DNA from: an uncultured Sphaerochaeta sp.
GTDB lineage: Bacteria; Spirochaetota; Spirochaetia; Sphaerochaetales; Sphaerochaetaceae
DNA: 64,000 bases
Assembly: GCF_963666015.1 (NCBI RefSeq)
Contig: NZ_OY762555.1
Span: forward strand, 2,666,001-2,730,000
Direction: 5' to 3'
Shown: positions 45,036 to 54,225 of the stretch, in pieces
Layout: each line of letters opens with the position of its first letter
Position numbering within the stretch: the stretch's first letter is position 1
Program-made: the position numbers and the translations under genes
The notes under the pieces: model-generated
What the model was told of the DNA's origin: nothing
What the model saw: the letters and a program-made list of their open reading frames with translations, nothing else
The model's database searches: none

Positions 45036-46579
45036 TGAGACATACACGTAAATCTTGTATCCTCATCTTCGCCATTGCATTCCTCCTCCTATTCGGTGGT
45101 TGCTCTGAGTACACTTCCCGGGATTTAGGGGATTTGGTAATCCGATTCTCTGAGCCAGCCCAGAAGGCAATATATACCCCTTCTATCTCCTTGGATATTG
45201 CCTCCTACAAGGTCAGCTTGACCAGTGGGAGTGAGACAAAGACCTATGAGGTAGCAACGCAAGATTCTTTAGTTGTTGAAGGATTGCTTCCAGGAATCTG
45301 GACCGTCGAGGTTGTTGGCTACAATGGATGGGATGCAGGGGAATCCCAGGTGAGTGGTCAACAGATAGCTGCACTGGAAAAGAACCTGGAAGGAAACCGC
45401 GTGCTTACATGCAATGTTAGACGTGGGGAAGTCTCCTCTGCATCCCTTGCCATGGTTCCCCTCACAGAAGGGACAGGGTCCTTCTCGCTTACCGTCAACT
45501 GGCCCCAACAAGACCAAGGTTCCTCCCTCATCCTGAATAATCCAAGATTGGAGATAGAGGTGAGGGGATACAATGCCCATAACAGCGTCTATGAGGACAA
45601 CAGCAGCTATAGTGAATTGATTGTAGTAAATGATGCTGCACATACCGCTACCAGAACCTTATCGAACTTGGTACCTGGCTGGTATGAGATTCAGACCCGC
45701 CTTATTCCCCAGAATGCCACAGGGGATGCAACGCTCTACTATCGTAGCATCGACTTTGCCCAAGTAGTGCCGAATGATACAACAGGTACAATCGGTGTGT
45801 TGGACATCACCGATGAGATGTTGGTAACCGGATCTATAGACTGGAGCTTTTCTGAGGATATGGAGCAAGCCCTGGAGAACCTTTCTATCACCCAAGTCAG
45901 AGCTGATGAAGTAGCCTATGCAGGTGTGCTCCAGCACTTCTCTTGTACCTATGAGAGCCCTACAGCCTCCTACCAGTGGTATGTTGATGGTGTTGCTGCC
46001 ACTGGAGAAACCAATCAAGCCTTCTCCTACAATTTCAGTAACCATGGATTACACCGTGTCATGGTGGCAGTGCAGGATGGAGGGGTTGTCAATGGAGAAG
46101 AAATCACCATGGCTATTAAACCAGCCTACACCATTGGCAACCATGGCCAAGCAGGGGGCTGGGTCTTCTACTGTGACACAGAGGGGCTCTATGAGGGTTG
46201 GACCTATTTGGAAGGTGCACCGGAAGATCTTTCTACTACCATGCCATGGAGCAATATTGATAATGTGCTTGTTGGTACCTCTCGAGAAATCGGGACAGGG
46301 GCAGCAAATACTGCTGCAATCATTGCCCAAGCAGGGCATACCAGCAGTGCAGCATATGCTAGTACTAAATATTATAAAAATGGATTTAAGGACTGGTTCC
46401 TGCCATCCGTAAATGAGCTGGAAGCATTCGTTGCGAATAATACAGACTTTGCTGAGTCGGTGGAATCACTTTGGCATTGGAGTTCGACTGAGAATACATA
46501 TTTTTCGGTTTTCTTCCGATCATCCAAAACAACAAAAAAATATTATAATTTCGCAGTCCGCCCCATACGGTCATTCTAG
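45035..46579 (+). CDS. multidomain lipoprotein with C-terminal DUF1566/Lcl-like domain (paralogue 3)
   Basis: About 514 residues, lipobox LFGGC. ATG 45035 is coupled to the previous stop and has AAAGGA upstream. The shared N-terminal domain includes YKVSLTSGSETKTYEV and WTVEVVGYNGWDAGE, then a YQWYVDGVAATGE Ig/PKD unit. The last 130 residues are a DUF1566-type domain: GWVFYCDTEG, DWFLPSVNELEAF, WHWSSTEN, AVRPIRSF. That domain is common in surface lipoproteins of Bacteroidetes and spirochaetes. Confidence 0.83.
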   Translation: MRHTRKSCILIFAIAFLLLFGGCSEYTSRDLGDLVIRFSEPAQKAIYTPSISLDIASYKVSLTSGSETKTYEVATQDSLVVEGLLPGIWTVEVVGYNGWDAGESQVSGQQIAALEKNLEGNRVLTCNVRRGEVSSASLAMVPLTEGTGSFSLTVNWPQQDQGSSLILNNPRLEIEVRGYNAHNSVYEDNSSYSELIVVNDAAHTATRTLSNLVPGWYEIQTRLIPQNATGDATLYYRSIDFAQVVPNDTTGTIGVLDITDEMLVTGSIDWSFSEDMEQALENLSITQVRADEVAYAGVLQHFSCTYESPTASYQWYVDGVAATGETNQAFSYNFSNHGLHRVMVAVQDGGVVNGEEITMAIKPAYTIGNHGQAGGWVFYCDTEGLYEGWTYLEGAPEDLSTTMPWSNIDNVLVGTSREIGTGAANTAAIIAQAGHTSSAAYASTKYYKNGFKDWFLPSVNELEAFVANNTDFAESVESLWHWSSTENTYFSVFFRSSKTTKKYYNFAVRPIRSF

Positions 46580-46592
46580 GGAGTTGAGATAG

Positions 46593-48470
46593 ATGCACAA
46601 GATGATAGAGAGACAACAGAAAATACTAATGCTGCTCATGCTTGCAATGCTGTTCCTGCTTGTTTTCTCTTCCTGTGATTTGAGCCTTGTTCCAGAGGGC
46701 GTGCTGCGTGTAACCGTTGTTGAACCAACTGTTGAGAAATCCCTGAATATTGAGCCTGATGGTGTTGATCTTGTGGTTCAGACATACACAATTACCTTGA
46801 CCAAGGCTGATGGGACAATAGTCACTACCACCAAGAACAAGGGAAGCGATACCTCCTATGTTATTGATGGGCTCACGGTTGGAAGCTGGAGTATGCAGGT
46901 TGTTGGAAAGAACAGCGCTGGCAGTATCGTAGCTGAACTGGAGGGAGGACCGCTCTCTGTAGGTGTGCAACGAGGAAAGGTGAGTGAGGTGTCCGCCCGT
47001 ATCGTTCCCTGCTCTGGTAACGGTACCTTGTCCATCTCCGTGGCCATCGAGGGTACCTATGATCAGATTAATGATCCCTATGTCAGGGTAAAGGTATTTG
47101 ATGAGAACGGTGATAGCCAATCCATGACTACATACTCTGTTCCTTTCAATGGGATGGTTGTGCCCGATATCTCGTTGCCTGCTGGGTGGTACCAGATACA
47201 AATAATTCTGATGGATTATACGACAATTATGGATACACAAGCCTTCTATCCCCACATTGTTGAAGGTAAGGTGACCTCGCATTCCATACGTTTTGATGTC
47301 GGCTCCTACAATATCGGGGATATCGGTCCGGCTGGTGGATTGGTGTTTTATGCGTATGATGAAGAAACAGAGCCAGATGCAGTGGGGACAAATGAAGCCT
47401 CTATACATGGACCGATCAGGTCCACCATCGATGGCTACTCGGGCATGAAGTTCTTTGACTCAGGATCGTACTTGGAGCTGAGTCAGGATCTTGCAATCAT
47501 TCCCAATGTATTTGAGGCAAAAATCTATGTGTATAGCGATCATAAAGCCGCAGACAGGGTAGGAATTATTGCGGGGAATTATGATGGAACCACAGGTGCT
47601 GTGAATACCCATACCATGGGATGGGAAGTATATACCAATGGGAATCCCCGGATCTGGTGGGATGGGGGTACGCGTGATATCGTCTACAACTATGATGTTC
47701 GTAAGGATCAGTGGATTCATTTAAAGTGGGTACGTGATGAGAGTGCTGGTAGCATTCGCTTGTTTGTTGATGATGGGGATGCGGACGGAACGGGTTCTGA
47801 TGTATTTGAGGTAACCAATTTAGTACGAAACAGGAATGACGGTGTTCCTGGTGCGGGAAATGATGTGTATCTCAATGCAACGGGGAGAAAGCTCCGCATC
47901 GGGAGTGACTATCCCAATATCCGCCAAGCCTTCAAGGGGTACATCGCTGATGTAAAGATCTATGATGATCAAGAGCAATTGAAGCTCTACTATCCTATGA
48001 AACGGTACCTGGAAGCAGCTCCTGATGATCTACGAGTACTGGGCGATGGGACTGCTACGTGTGATAGCTCTCTTCCTGGCTATGAGACAGCAACCAGCCA
48101 ATTCCCCTTTGGCAACTATGGAGCTACAGAGACCTATCAGAACTTAGGCGCTGGTAAGCTCTCTACGGAGAATTTGGTTGCCGCTGGTGGAGCCACTGAT
48201 GCGTATGCTCCTCGTCTCGCATCTGTCCTTGTACACAATGGGTATGATGACTGGTTCCTTCCCAGTAAGGCGGAGATGGAAGAGATGGTGAAGGTCATGC
48301 ACAATCAATACAATCCTCTCTCTACCTTTGAGGAAGATGCGCTATATTGGACGTCTACAGAATTCAATGAAACAGCAGGGTACATTCAAAAATTCTCTCC
48401 CACATTCGTTTATTCTACATTTGTGAGCAGTACTGCCCCGTGGTGTGTCCGGCCAGCCCGTTTCCTGTAA
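46593..48470 (+). CDS. multidomain lipoprotein with LamG-like and DUF1566 domains (paralogue 4)
   Basis: About 625 residues, lipobox VFSSC. The shared N-terminal domain has YTITLTKADGTIVTT and WSMQVVGKNSAG. A LamG/concanavalin-A-like domain (about residues 265-460) includes SGMKFFDSGSYLELS, FEAKIYVYS, IHLKWVRD and FKGYIADVKIYDD. The C-terminus is DUF1566-like: NGYDDWFLPSKAEMEEM, LYWTSTEF, CVRPARFL. GGGAG is 9-10 bp before ATG 46593. LamG suggests glycan or matrix binding. Confidence 0.83.
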   Translation: MHKMIERQQKILMLLMLAMLFLLVFSSCDLSLVPEGVLRVTVVEPTVEKSLNIEPDGVDLVVQTYTITLTKADGTIVTTTKNKGSDTSYVIDGLTVGSWSMQVVGKNSAGSIVAELEGGPLSVGVQRGKVSEVSARIVPCSGNGTLSISVAIEGTYDQINDPYVRVKVFDENGDSQSMTTYSVPFNGMVVPDISLPAGWYQIQIILMDYTTIMDTQAFYPHIVEGKVTSHSIRFDVGSYNIGDIGPAGGLVFYAYDEETEPDAVGTNEASIHGPIRSTIDGYSGMKFFDSGSYLELSQDLAIIPNVFEAKIYVYSDHKAADRVGIIAGNYDGTTGAVNTHTMGWEVYTNGNPRIWWDGGTRDIVYNYDVRKDQWIHLKWVRDESAGSIRLFVDDGDADGTGSDVFEVTNLVRNRNDGVPGAGNDVYLNATGRKLRIGSDYPNIRQAFKGYIADVKIYDDQEQLKLYYPMKRYLEAAPDDLRVLGDGTATCDSSLPGYETATSQFPFGNYGATETYQNLGAGKLSTENLVAAGGATDAYAPRLASVLVHNGYDDWFLPSKAEMEEMVKVMHNQYNPLSTFEEDALYWTSTEFNETAGYIQKFSPTFVYSTFVSSTAPWCVRPARFL

Positions 48471-48511
48471 GAGTTTGTATTTCAGGAAATCAGGATCAAT
48501 AAGTTTTAGTT

Positions 48512-48547
48512 GAAAGTAGGTCGACATGTCGACCTACTTCCAGATGT
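48512..48547. repeat. palindromic direct repeat, downstream side of ATPase gene
   Basis: Contains a perfect 26-bp palindrome (48514-48539) centred on ACATGT, with core GTCGACATGTCGAC. The 36-bp unit is 33/36 identical in direct orientation to 49956-49991 on the other side of the ATPase gene. Confidence 0.85.
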
Positions 48548-48573
48548 ATAGGTAGTTTATGAAGATAGATCCA

Positions 48574-49866
48574 TTACAACTTGAGACTGTTTTCGTCCAA
48601 CAGAAATGTATAGAGACCTATATGAAGAATCCCTTTCTCATCGGTCCAGGGTTTTGCATATGTTTTGGTTACCAGTATCTTCTTAAATGAATCATTGATG
48701 TTAAGAAATGGTCTCAACTCCTTTTCTCTTTTTTCTCCAACCTCGGTATGCAAAGCTGCTTGAATATAATACTTTGTTGATCCAGAACTGGCTATAAAGT
48801 CAATCTCACATTGCTTCTGTCTTCTGTCTCCATTTTTAGTTGTTTCTGTGATTTCGACTACACCCACATCAACCTGGTACCCTCTTAGCACCAACTCGTT
48901 GAATATGATATTCTCCATGATATGACTTTCTTCTTGTTGCCTGAAATTGAGGCGTGCATTTCTCAGCCCAATATCTGTGCAATAGTATTTGTTCGGATAA
49001 TGAAAGTAACGTTTCCCCTTTACATCAAAACGCTTGGCCTCTTTGAAGAGAAACGAATCCGATAGATACTCGATATATTTTGCTATTGTCTCAGAGGATA
49101 CATTGTTCCCTCTGATACTCCCGATCGTACGCGCAATTTTATTCGCATTCGTGAGAGAACCGATTGATGAGCAGAGTGAATCTGTCAATTGTCCGAGTAT
49201 GTTCTGCAGCTCAATACTATATCGCTCGACAATATCCTTGAAATATACTTCGGTGAATAGGCTGGAAAGATATTGCATCTTCTTCTCATCAGTATGTTTT
49301 GAGAGGGCAAAGGGCATTCCCCCATACATTGCATAGTGCTCATATGTTTCAGCCTTCTCTCCACCCACATGGTCATAGAATTCTTTAAATGATAGTGGAT
49401 AGACATGAATCACGTCTCCTCGTCCACGAAACTCAGTCATTACATCTTTGGATAAGAATTTTGAGTTACTGCCTGTTACATATATATCAACATTTCCTAG
49501 ATGTAACAGCCCGTTCAGAACACTGTACAACTTGATTGGTTTATCAGGGTTTTTCATTTCCTCCACAGAAATTGCATACTGTACCTCATCAAGGAATACA
49601 TAATACTTCTGGTTGGTATCGGTAATATTCGAGCGTATATACTTGGAGAGTTGGTCTGGGTCACGTAGCATTTCATTGGTATCATCATCAAGCATGATTT
49701 GGATGATTGACTTTCTGTCGACTCCAGTTGAAAGAAGATACTCATAGTAGATTTTGAAAAGAAGATAGCTTTTCCCGGACCGTCTGAGCCCTGTAATTAC
49801 CTTTACTTGTCCATTGAATCTGCTGTCTTTAAGTTGTTGCAGATACCTATCTCTTTGAATAGTCAT
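48574..49866 (-). CDS. AAA family ATPase with DUF4143 (AAA_14) C-terminal nuclease-like domain
   Basis: About 430 residues. Walker A is GLRRSGKSYLL, Walker B is YYVFLDEVQ, and the sensor is VTGSNSKFL, followed by the typical FRGRG and PLSFKEFY. The DUF4143 end has CEIDFIASSGSTKYYIQAAL, a PD-(D/E)XK-like pattern. Start ATG 49866 has GAGGAA upstream; a longer frame to 49914 would read through the 30-bp palindrome at 49883-49912. The gene is isolated and bracketed by palindromic repeats, suggesting a self-regulated or mobile cassette. Cellular role of this family is unknown. Confidence 0.88.
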   Translation of the reverse strand: MTIQRDRYLQQLKDSRFNGQVKVITGLRRSGKSYLLFKIYYEYLLSTGVDRKSIIQIMLDDDTNEMLRDPDQLSKYIRSNITDTNQKYYVFLDEVQYAISVEEMKNPDKPIKLYSVLNGLLHLGNVDIYVTGSNSKFLSKDVMTEFRGRGDVIHVYPLSFKEFYDHVGGEKAETYEHYAMYGGMPFALSKHTDEKKMQYLSSLFTEVYFKDIVERYSIELQNILGQLTDSLCSSIGSLTNANKIARTIGSIRGNNVSSETIAKYIEYLSDSFLFKEAKRFDVKGKRYFHYPNKYYCTDIGLRNARLNFRQQEESHIMENIIFNELVLRGYQVDVGVVEITETTKNGDRRQKQCEIDFIASSGSTKYYIQAALHTEVGEKREKELRPFLNINDSFKKILVTKTYAKPWTDEKGILHIGLYTFLLDENSLKL

Positions 49867-49882
49867 GGCTCGTTCCTCAATT

Positions 49883-49912
49883 GAAAGTGGCTCTACATGT
49901 AGAGTAACTTTC
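49883..49912. promoter_or_regulatory. 30-bp palindrome in the ATPase leader
   Basis: GAAAGT, 2 bp, CTCTACATGTAGAG, TA, ACTTTC. The inner 14 bp is a perfect palindrome centred on ACATGT and the outer arms are perfect. Same architecture as 49956-49985, with a different core. It is 16 bp upstream of the start codon and likely controls the gene. Confidence 0.75.
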
Positions 49913-49955
49913 AAGTGTAGCGTACATAGCCTTTATTCAATTGTCAATGATAATC

Positions 49956-49991
49956 GAAAGTAGGTCGACATGTCGACTAACTTTCAGATGT
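49956..49991. repeat. palindromic direct repeat, upstream side of ATPase gene
   Basis: GAAAGT (49956-49961), AG, core GTCGACATGTCGAC (49964-49977), TA, ACTTTC (49980-49985), then CAGATGT. It matches 48512-48547 at 33/36 positions in the same orientation. Confidence 0.85.
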
Positions 49992-50390
49992 GGTTTTTTC
50001 TCTATATTCTAATTACTCCTATGATTATTATTGCTAAGGTGAAAGCGCTCCATTTCTGCTATGGATGGAGAGTTCGTTTTGCAAACTTCTTGCCCTTCTT
50101 TGATACTCTTTTTGTAGGTTTATAAGACAAATCCATGCAGGGAAAAACCCAGAAAAGTTTGCTTAGAGCTATATATGAGGTAAAAATCGACAGAAGTGCA
50201 AAACTGATGGATTCTCAGTATTTATATAGCAATGTTGATGATTTAATTAAAAATACACAGATAAATATGCTTTTTATCACAATAAAGCAAATTCTTTTTC
50301 TGGTGAAAACATCGTTTTTTGGTCGGTGTGGTTGAATAATCGAGCCATACATGCAATGATTAGGTATAACCTTATCCATAGGGAGAAAAT
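49992..50390. other. A+T-rich non-coding stretch before pckG
   Basis: No convincing gene is seen. It should carry the pckG promoter and leader; GGGAG lies just before ATG 50391, but I could not fix a -35/-10 pair. Confidence 0.4.
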
Positions 50391-52286
50391 ATGAGTAAAT
50401 TTGAAACATTGCTAAAAGAAAAGATGAGTGAAGAGAGTTTCCAGAAGCTTGCAGCCTTGAAAAATGACAAGGTGATGGACTTCGTTGGAACCTTCGCTGA
50501 GCACTGTGATCCCAAATCCATCTATGTATGTGATGACAGTGAAAAAGACACCCAGTATGTAAGAGAACAGGCCCTGGCTAAAGGCGAGGAGCACCCTCTT
50601 GCAAACTCCAAGCAGACCATCCACTGGGACGGTTATGGCGACCAGGCTCGCGACAAGAAGAACACCCGTTTCATGGTCTACAAAGAGAACATGGATAAGA
50701 TGGCTTCCCTCAACTCCGTCGAGTATGAAGAAGGCCTCGGCGAGATCATGGGCATTGCCAAGGGTATCATGAAGGGCAAGGACGCAGTTGTGCTGTTCTA
50801 CTCTGAAGGTCCTACCCAGAGCCCGTTCACCATTCCTTGCGTGCAGTTCACCGATAGCTGGTACGTTGCTCACTCCGAGAACATCCTGTACCGCACTGCA
50901 TACAGCCACTTCCTCAACATGAAAGACGATGAGAAGGATGATTTCTTCCGCTTCATCCACTCCGCCGGAGAGCTTGATGAGAATGGTTGTACCGTAAATC
51001 TGCAGAACCGCAGAATCTACATGGACACCCAGAACAACATCGTATACTCCATGAACGACCAGTATGCTGGTAACTCCGTTGGTTTGAAGAAGCATTCCAT
51101 GCGTCTTGCAATCAACAAGAGCGGCCAGGAAGGTTGGCTCTGTGAGCACATGTTTGTCATGGCTGCAGTTGACAAGAAGAAAGATCGCAAGACCTACTTC
51201 TGTGGTGCATACCCCTCCGCTTGTGGTAAGACCTCCACTGCCATGATCCCCGGCGAGCAGATCGTTGGTGATGACATTGCATATTTCAGAAATATCAACG
51301 GAGAATTCCGCGCTGTTAACGTCGAGTTTGGTATGTTCGGTATTATCAAGGACGTGAATGAGCAGGATGACCCCGTTATTTTCAAGAACCTGATGATCGA
51401 CCAGGAAGTTATCTTCTCCAACGTTCTTCGTGGTAAGGACAACAAGCCTTACTGGCTTGGAATGGGTGTTGATGCTCCAGATGAAGGCCGCAACCACTTT
51501 GGTGAATGGAAGAAGGGCGTGAAGGACGCAAAGGGCAATGAAGTTGGCGTTGCTCACGGTAACGCACGCTATACCATGCGTCTGGACTACCTCGACAACA
51601 TTGACAAGGCTGGCTTCGAAGCCAAGGACGGCGTCAAGGTTGAAGGTGTTCTCTATGGTGGCCGCGACAGTGACATCACCGTTCCTGTTGAAGAGTCCCC
51701 GAACTGGAAGGATGGTATCTTGATGAAGGCTGCTACCCTTGAGAGTGAGACCACCAGTGCAACCCTCGGTCAGGAAGGTGTTCGCACCCCCAGCCCGATG
51801 GCAAACATGGACTTCGTCTCCTATCCTCTTGGCACCTACACCATGAACAACATCAAGTTCGGTGAAAGTGTAAAGGATGTTCCCAAGGTATTTAGCAACA
51901 ACTACTTCATGCGTGGTGAAGACGGTAAGTTCATGACCAGCAAGCTCGCCAAGAAGGTTTGGCTGCACTGGGCAGAAGGCCGCGTACATGGCGAATATGA
52001 AGCTTTGGATACTCCTACCGGTAAGATTCCCCTCTATGAGGACTTGAAGGCTCTCTTCAAGGAACACCTTGATGAGGATTTCTCCAAGGAGAAGTATGAC
52101 TACCTCTTTACTTTCCGCTGCACCAAGTGGGTTGATAAGCTCGAGAGGACCAAGGCTTACTACAAGAAGATGGATCCGAATACTCCTCAGGAGATCTTCG
52201 ATTACTGGGATGCAGCAATCGCTAAGATCAACAAGGCCAAGGAGCAGTATGGTGATCTGATTCTTCCCGGCGCTTTCAAGGGTTAA
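50391..52286 (+). CDS. pckG: phosphoenolpyruvate carboxykinase (GTP)
   Basis: 631 residues, normal to slightly long for the GTP-dependent class. The kinase-1a motif AYPSACGKTS, the metal/oxaloacetate region GDDIAYFRN, and the C-terminal NYFMRGEDGKFM plus PGAFKG segments are clear. It interconverts oxaloacetate and PEP and links sugar-acid fermentation to C4 acids or gluconeogenesis. Codon choice is strikingly biased (e.g. AAG, AAC, GGT), as in highly expressed genes; a long antisense open frame is a side effect. Confidence 0.96.
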   Translation: MSKFETLLKEKMSEESFQKLAALKNDKVMDFVGTFAEHCDPKSIYVCDDSEKDTQYVREQALAKGEEHPLANSKQTIHWDGYGDQARDKKNTRFMVYKENMDKMASLNSVEYEEGLGEIMGIAKGIMKGKDAVVLFYSEGPTQSPFTIPCVQFTDSWYVAHSENILYRTAYSHFLNMKDDEKDDFFRFIHSAGELDENGCTVNLQNRRIYMDTQNNIVYSMNDQYAGNSVGLKKHSMRLAINKSGQEGWLCEHMFVMAAVDKKKDRKTYFCGAYPSACGKTSTAMIPGEQIVGDDIAYFRNINGEFRAVNVEFGMFGIIKDVNEQDDPVIFKNLMIDQEVIFSNVLRGKDNKPYWLGMGVDAPDEGRNHFGEWKKGVKDAKGNEVGVAHGNARYTMRLDYLDNIDKAGFEAKDGVKVEGVLYGGRDSDITVPVEESPNWKDGILMKAATLESETTSATLGQEGVRTPSPMANMDFVSYPLGTYTMNNIKFGESVKDVPKVFSNNYFMRGEDGKFMTSKLAKKVWLHWAEGRVHGEYEALDTPTGKIPLYEDLKALFKEHLDEDFSKEKYDYLFTFRCTKWVDKLERTKAYYKKMDPNTPQEIFDYWDAAIAKINKAKEQYGDLILPGAFKG

Positions 52287-52322
52287 TTACTCTGTAGTTC
52301 GGGTTGGAAATACCTAAATCAT

Positions 52323-52356
52323 ATATGGCACGTATGGAATTCCATGCGTGCCATAT
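52323..52356. terminator. bidirectional hairpin terminator after pckG
   Basis: ATATGGCACG (52323-52332) pairs with CGTGCCATAT (52347-52356), and the inside is the palindrome ATGGAATTCCAT. This gives a stem of about 17 bp with one wobble. It lies between the stops of convergent genes ending at 52286 and 52362. Confidence 0.8.
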
Positions 52357-52361
52357 CTCAG

Positions 52362-53513
52362 TTATTCAGCCATGATCGATTCAATGATGGCTGCTGCCAA
52401 TGCTTCTCCTCGATCGAACCATTCAACTTCTACCTGCAGCATGACATTCTCCTTGGTAATCTTGACGATCATGGCACCATGGATAGCTTCCTCATCATAG
52501 GGATAGTCATAGGTGTAGGTAATCACATAAAAGCGGTTCTCGTAGTCGAGCTCATTCCTATGGACCTCGCGGTTCTTGAGATTGGCATTATTCTCCAGTT
52601 GTTGTTCTATGTCCCGTTTTGATTGGAGCAAGTAGTTCTGCCTTGAGATAGTTGAAGCGAGAAGTGCCTTAAGCCCTTCTAGGGCTGAGACCTTGCAGTA
52701 ATATCCCTTGGTCTGCAACGTTTCTGGGGATGTCTTGATGGTATGAACCTTCTTTCCACCCTGTCCGGGTAGATACACAGAGCTGCTTCTCCATTTGGGT
52801 TCACTTTCCCAGAGGAAGGTCTCTGATGAACCAAAGAGCGGGAAGGGATACAAATCGGGTACCTTTTCTTCAATTACCGAAACCTCTTTTGTCTCCTGCG
52901 GCTTCAGGGTATCCAGAAAAGTAATCTGTGAAGTAAGGAAATTGTAGAAGACTGGTTTCCAGATAGTCTGTTCATCTTTTGTATGACGCGTGGTGATGGA
53001 AATAAGGGTATCGCCGGCGTGGATGATGTACACCTCTGCGTGGATTCCTGTGAGTGTATCATAGCCATATTTCCATGCGAACATCCCATCGATCTCAGTT
53101 GTAGAGAGGTCATACCATGTTCTCACTACCTCAGACCTCCTGATTGCATTCTCAAACACTTGTGAGGCTTCCAGGAGCTCTTCCTTGCTGAAGGAAAGTG
53201 TCTGGGCGCGAAACGTTGCATTGTCACGCTCCCGGCTTAGGCGTTCAGCTTTCAGGGTGATGGTGTTATACGCAGAGTTGGTTGGTTTTATTCGCATGGT
53301 GTTCAACCCCTTGGGTTGCAGCGTATAGGAGTATGTTCCTCCAGGTCTTGCCTGGAGGGAGAGGACCGTTTTTAATTCTGCTACCTGCACTTCCATGGAA
53401 TCGGGGACGGTGAAGGTGAAATGACGGGTAGTGACAGCCTGTCCTGCAAAGAGTGCAGAAGTGGCAAAGAGGAGCAGCATGATGAGCAGTGTGGGGTGTT
53501 TATAGTCTTTCAT
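52362..53513 (-). CDS. exported protein of unknown function
   Basis: 383 residues, not recognised. A signal peptide ends at ALFAG (about residue 24). The mature part is beta-rich near the N-terminus (HFTFTVPDSMEVQV) and charged toward the C-terminus (YCKVSALEGLKALLAS, then EQQLENNANLKNREVHRNEL). No lipobox, so periplasmic or surface exposed. Monocistronic. Confidence 0.7.
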   Translation of the reverse strand: MKDYKHPTLLIMLLLFATSALFAGQAVTTRHFTFTVPDSMEVQVAELKTVLSLQARPGGTYSYTLQPKGLNTMRIKPTNSAYNTITLKAERLSRERDNATFRAQTLSFSKEELLEASQVFENAIRRSEVVRTWYDLSTTEIDGMFAWKYGYDTLTGIHAEVYIIHAGDTLISITTRHTKDEQTIWKPVFYNFLTSQITFLDTLKPQETKEVSVIEEKVPDLYPFPLFGSSETFLWESEPKWRSSSVYLPGQGGKKVHTIKTSPETLQTKGYYCKVSALEGLKALLASTISRQNYLLQSKRDIEQQLENNANLKNREVHRNELDYENRFYVITYTYDYPYDEEAIHGAMIVKITKENVMLQVEVEWFDRGEALAAAIIESIMAE

Positions 53514-53632
53514 ACGCTTGAATCCTGTTCTCCTTATTTCTTAGGTGAACCTTTTCTCTGCAAGCAGTACTGAGATGCTTCTCGGTTATTGTTAGTATAG
53601 CACAAGGTCATCGACAGTAGGTGTGATAGAAT

Positions 53633-54142
53633 ATGGCTATGAAAATGATTGTCTTTTCTCTGATGTTATCCAGTCTGCTATTCAATTCATGCGGTGGTGA
53701 ACATATGGTTCCTGTGAGAGGGGAAATGAGAGAAAAGGCGTATGAGATATCTTTCCATTATATTGGGATGCCGTATATATGGGGAGGTCATTCACACTGG
53801 AGTGATCCTAACGGTGCTGTCGACTGCTCAGGGTTAGTGATTGGCATCTATGACGAGGTAGCCGAGTACTTCTCAGTACAGCTACCATTTGAGGATGCCA
53901 CTGCCAGTGCATTGGCCCATACGTACACGTTCCCTCTGCAGGAACCAGAGAAGGGTGATCTTATCTTTATGGGCGAAGACGGAGTAGTGAGCCACGTGGC
54001 GCTCTGTCATGCAGTAGCTGACGATGAGCTTTTGTTTATTGATGCCTATTCAGTAACAGGTGAGGTAGGGATACGATCATACTCTTTTGATGACCCGAAG
54101 ATTATCTCCTTTGGCAGGATGCTGGTTATTGAGGGTTTCTAA
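53633..54142 (+). CDS. NlpC/P60-family lipoprotein peptidase
   Basis: About 169 residues. The lipobox is LFNSC (Cys near residue 20). The catalytic Cys is in VDCSGLVIG and the His in SHVALCH, with a polar third residue expected in the following YSVTG region. Such enzymes cut cell-wall peptides. The ribosome site is weak, and a second ATG at 53639 is possible. Confidence 0.83.
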   Translation: MAMKMIVFSLMLSSLLFNSCGGEHMVPVRGEMREKAYEISFHYIGMPYIWGGHSHWSDPNGAVDCSGLVIGIYDEVAEYFSVQLPFEDATASALAHTYTFPLQEPEKGDLIFMGEDGVVSHVALCHAVADDELLFIDAYSVTGEVGIRSYSFDDPKIISFGRMLVIEGF

Positions 54143-54225
54143 AGAGCTATTTAGTCTTCCTCCCCATGCTGAAAACGTCTTGCTTTTTCAATGACAACCC
54201 CCATCTATGATGGTAGACTTGCCCT

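Noticed and set aside
49867..49914. N-terminal extension of the ATPase
   Set aside because: The extra residues are just translation of the palindrome; ATG 49866 has GAGGAA upstream.
50135..50335. 66-codon ORF before pckG
   Set aside because: No ribosome site, A+T-driven composition and no recognisable motif.
50412..52067. 551-codon open frame antisense to pckG
   Set aside because: Side effect of the strong codon bias of pckG; the translation matches no family and pckG itself is certain.
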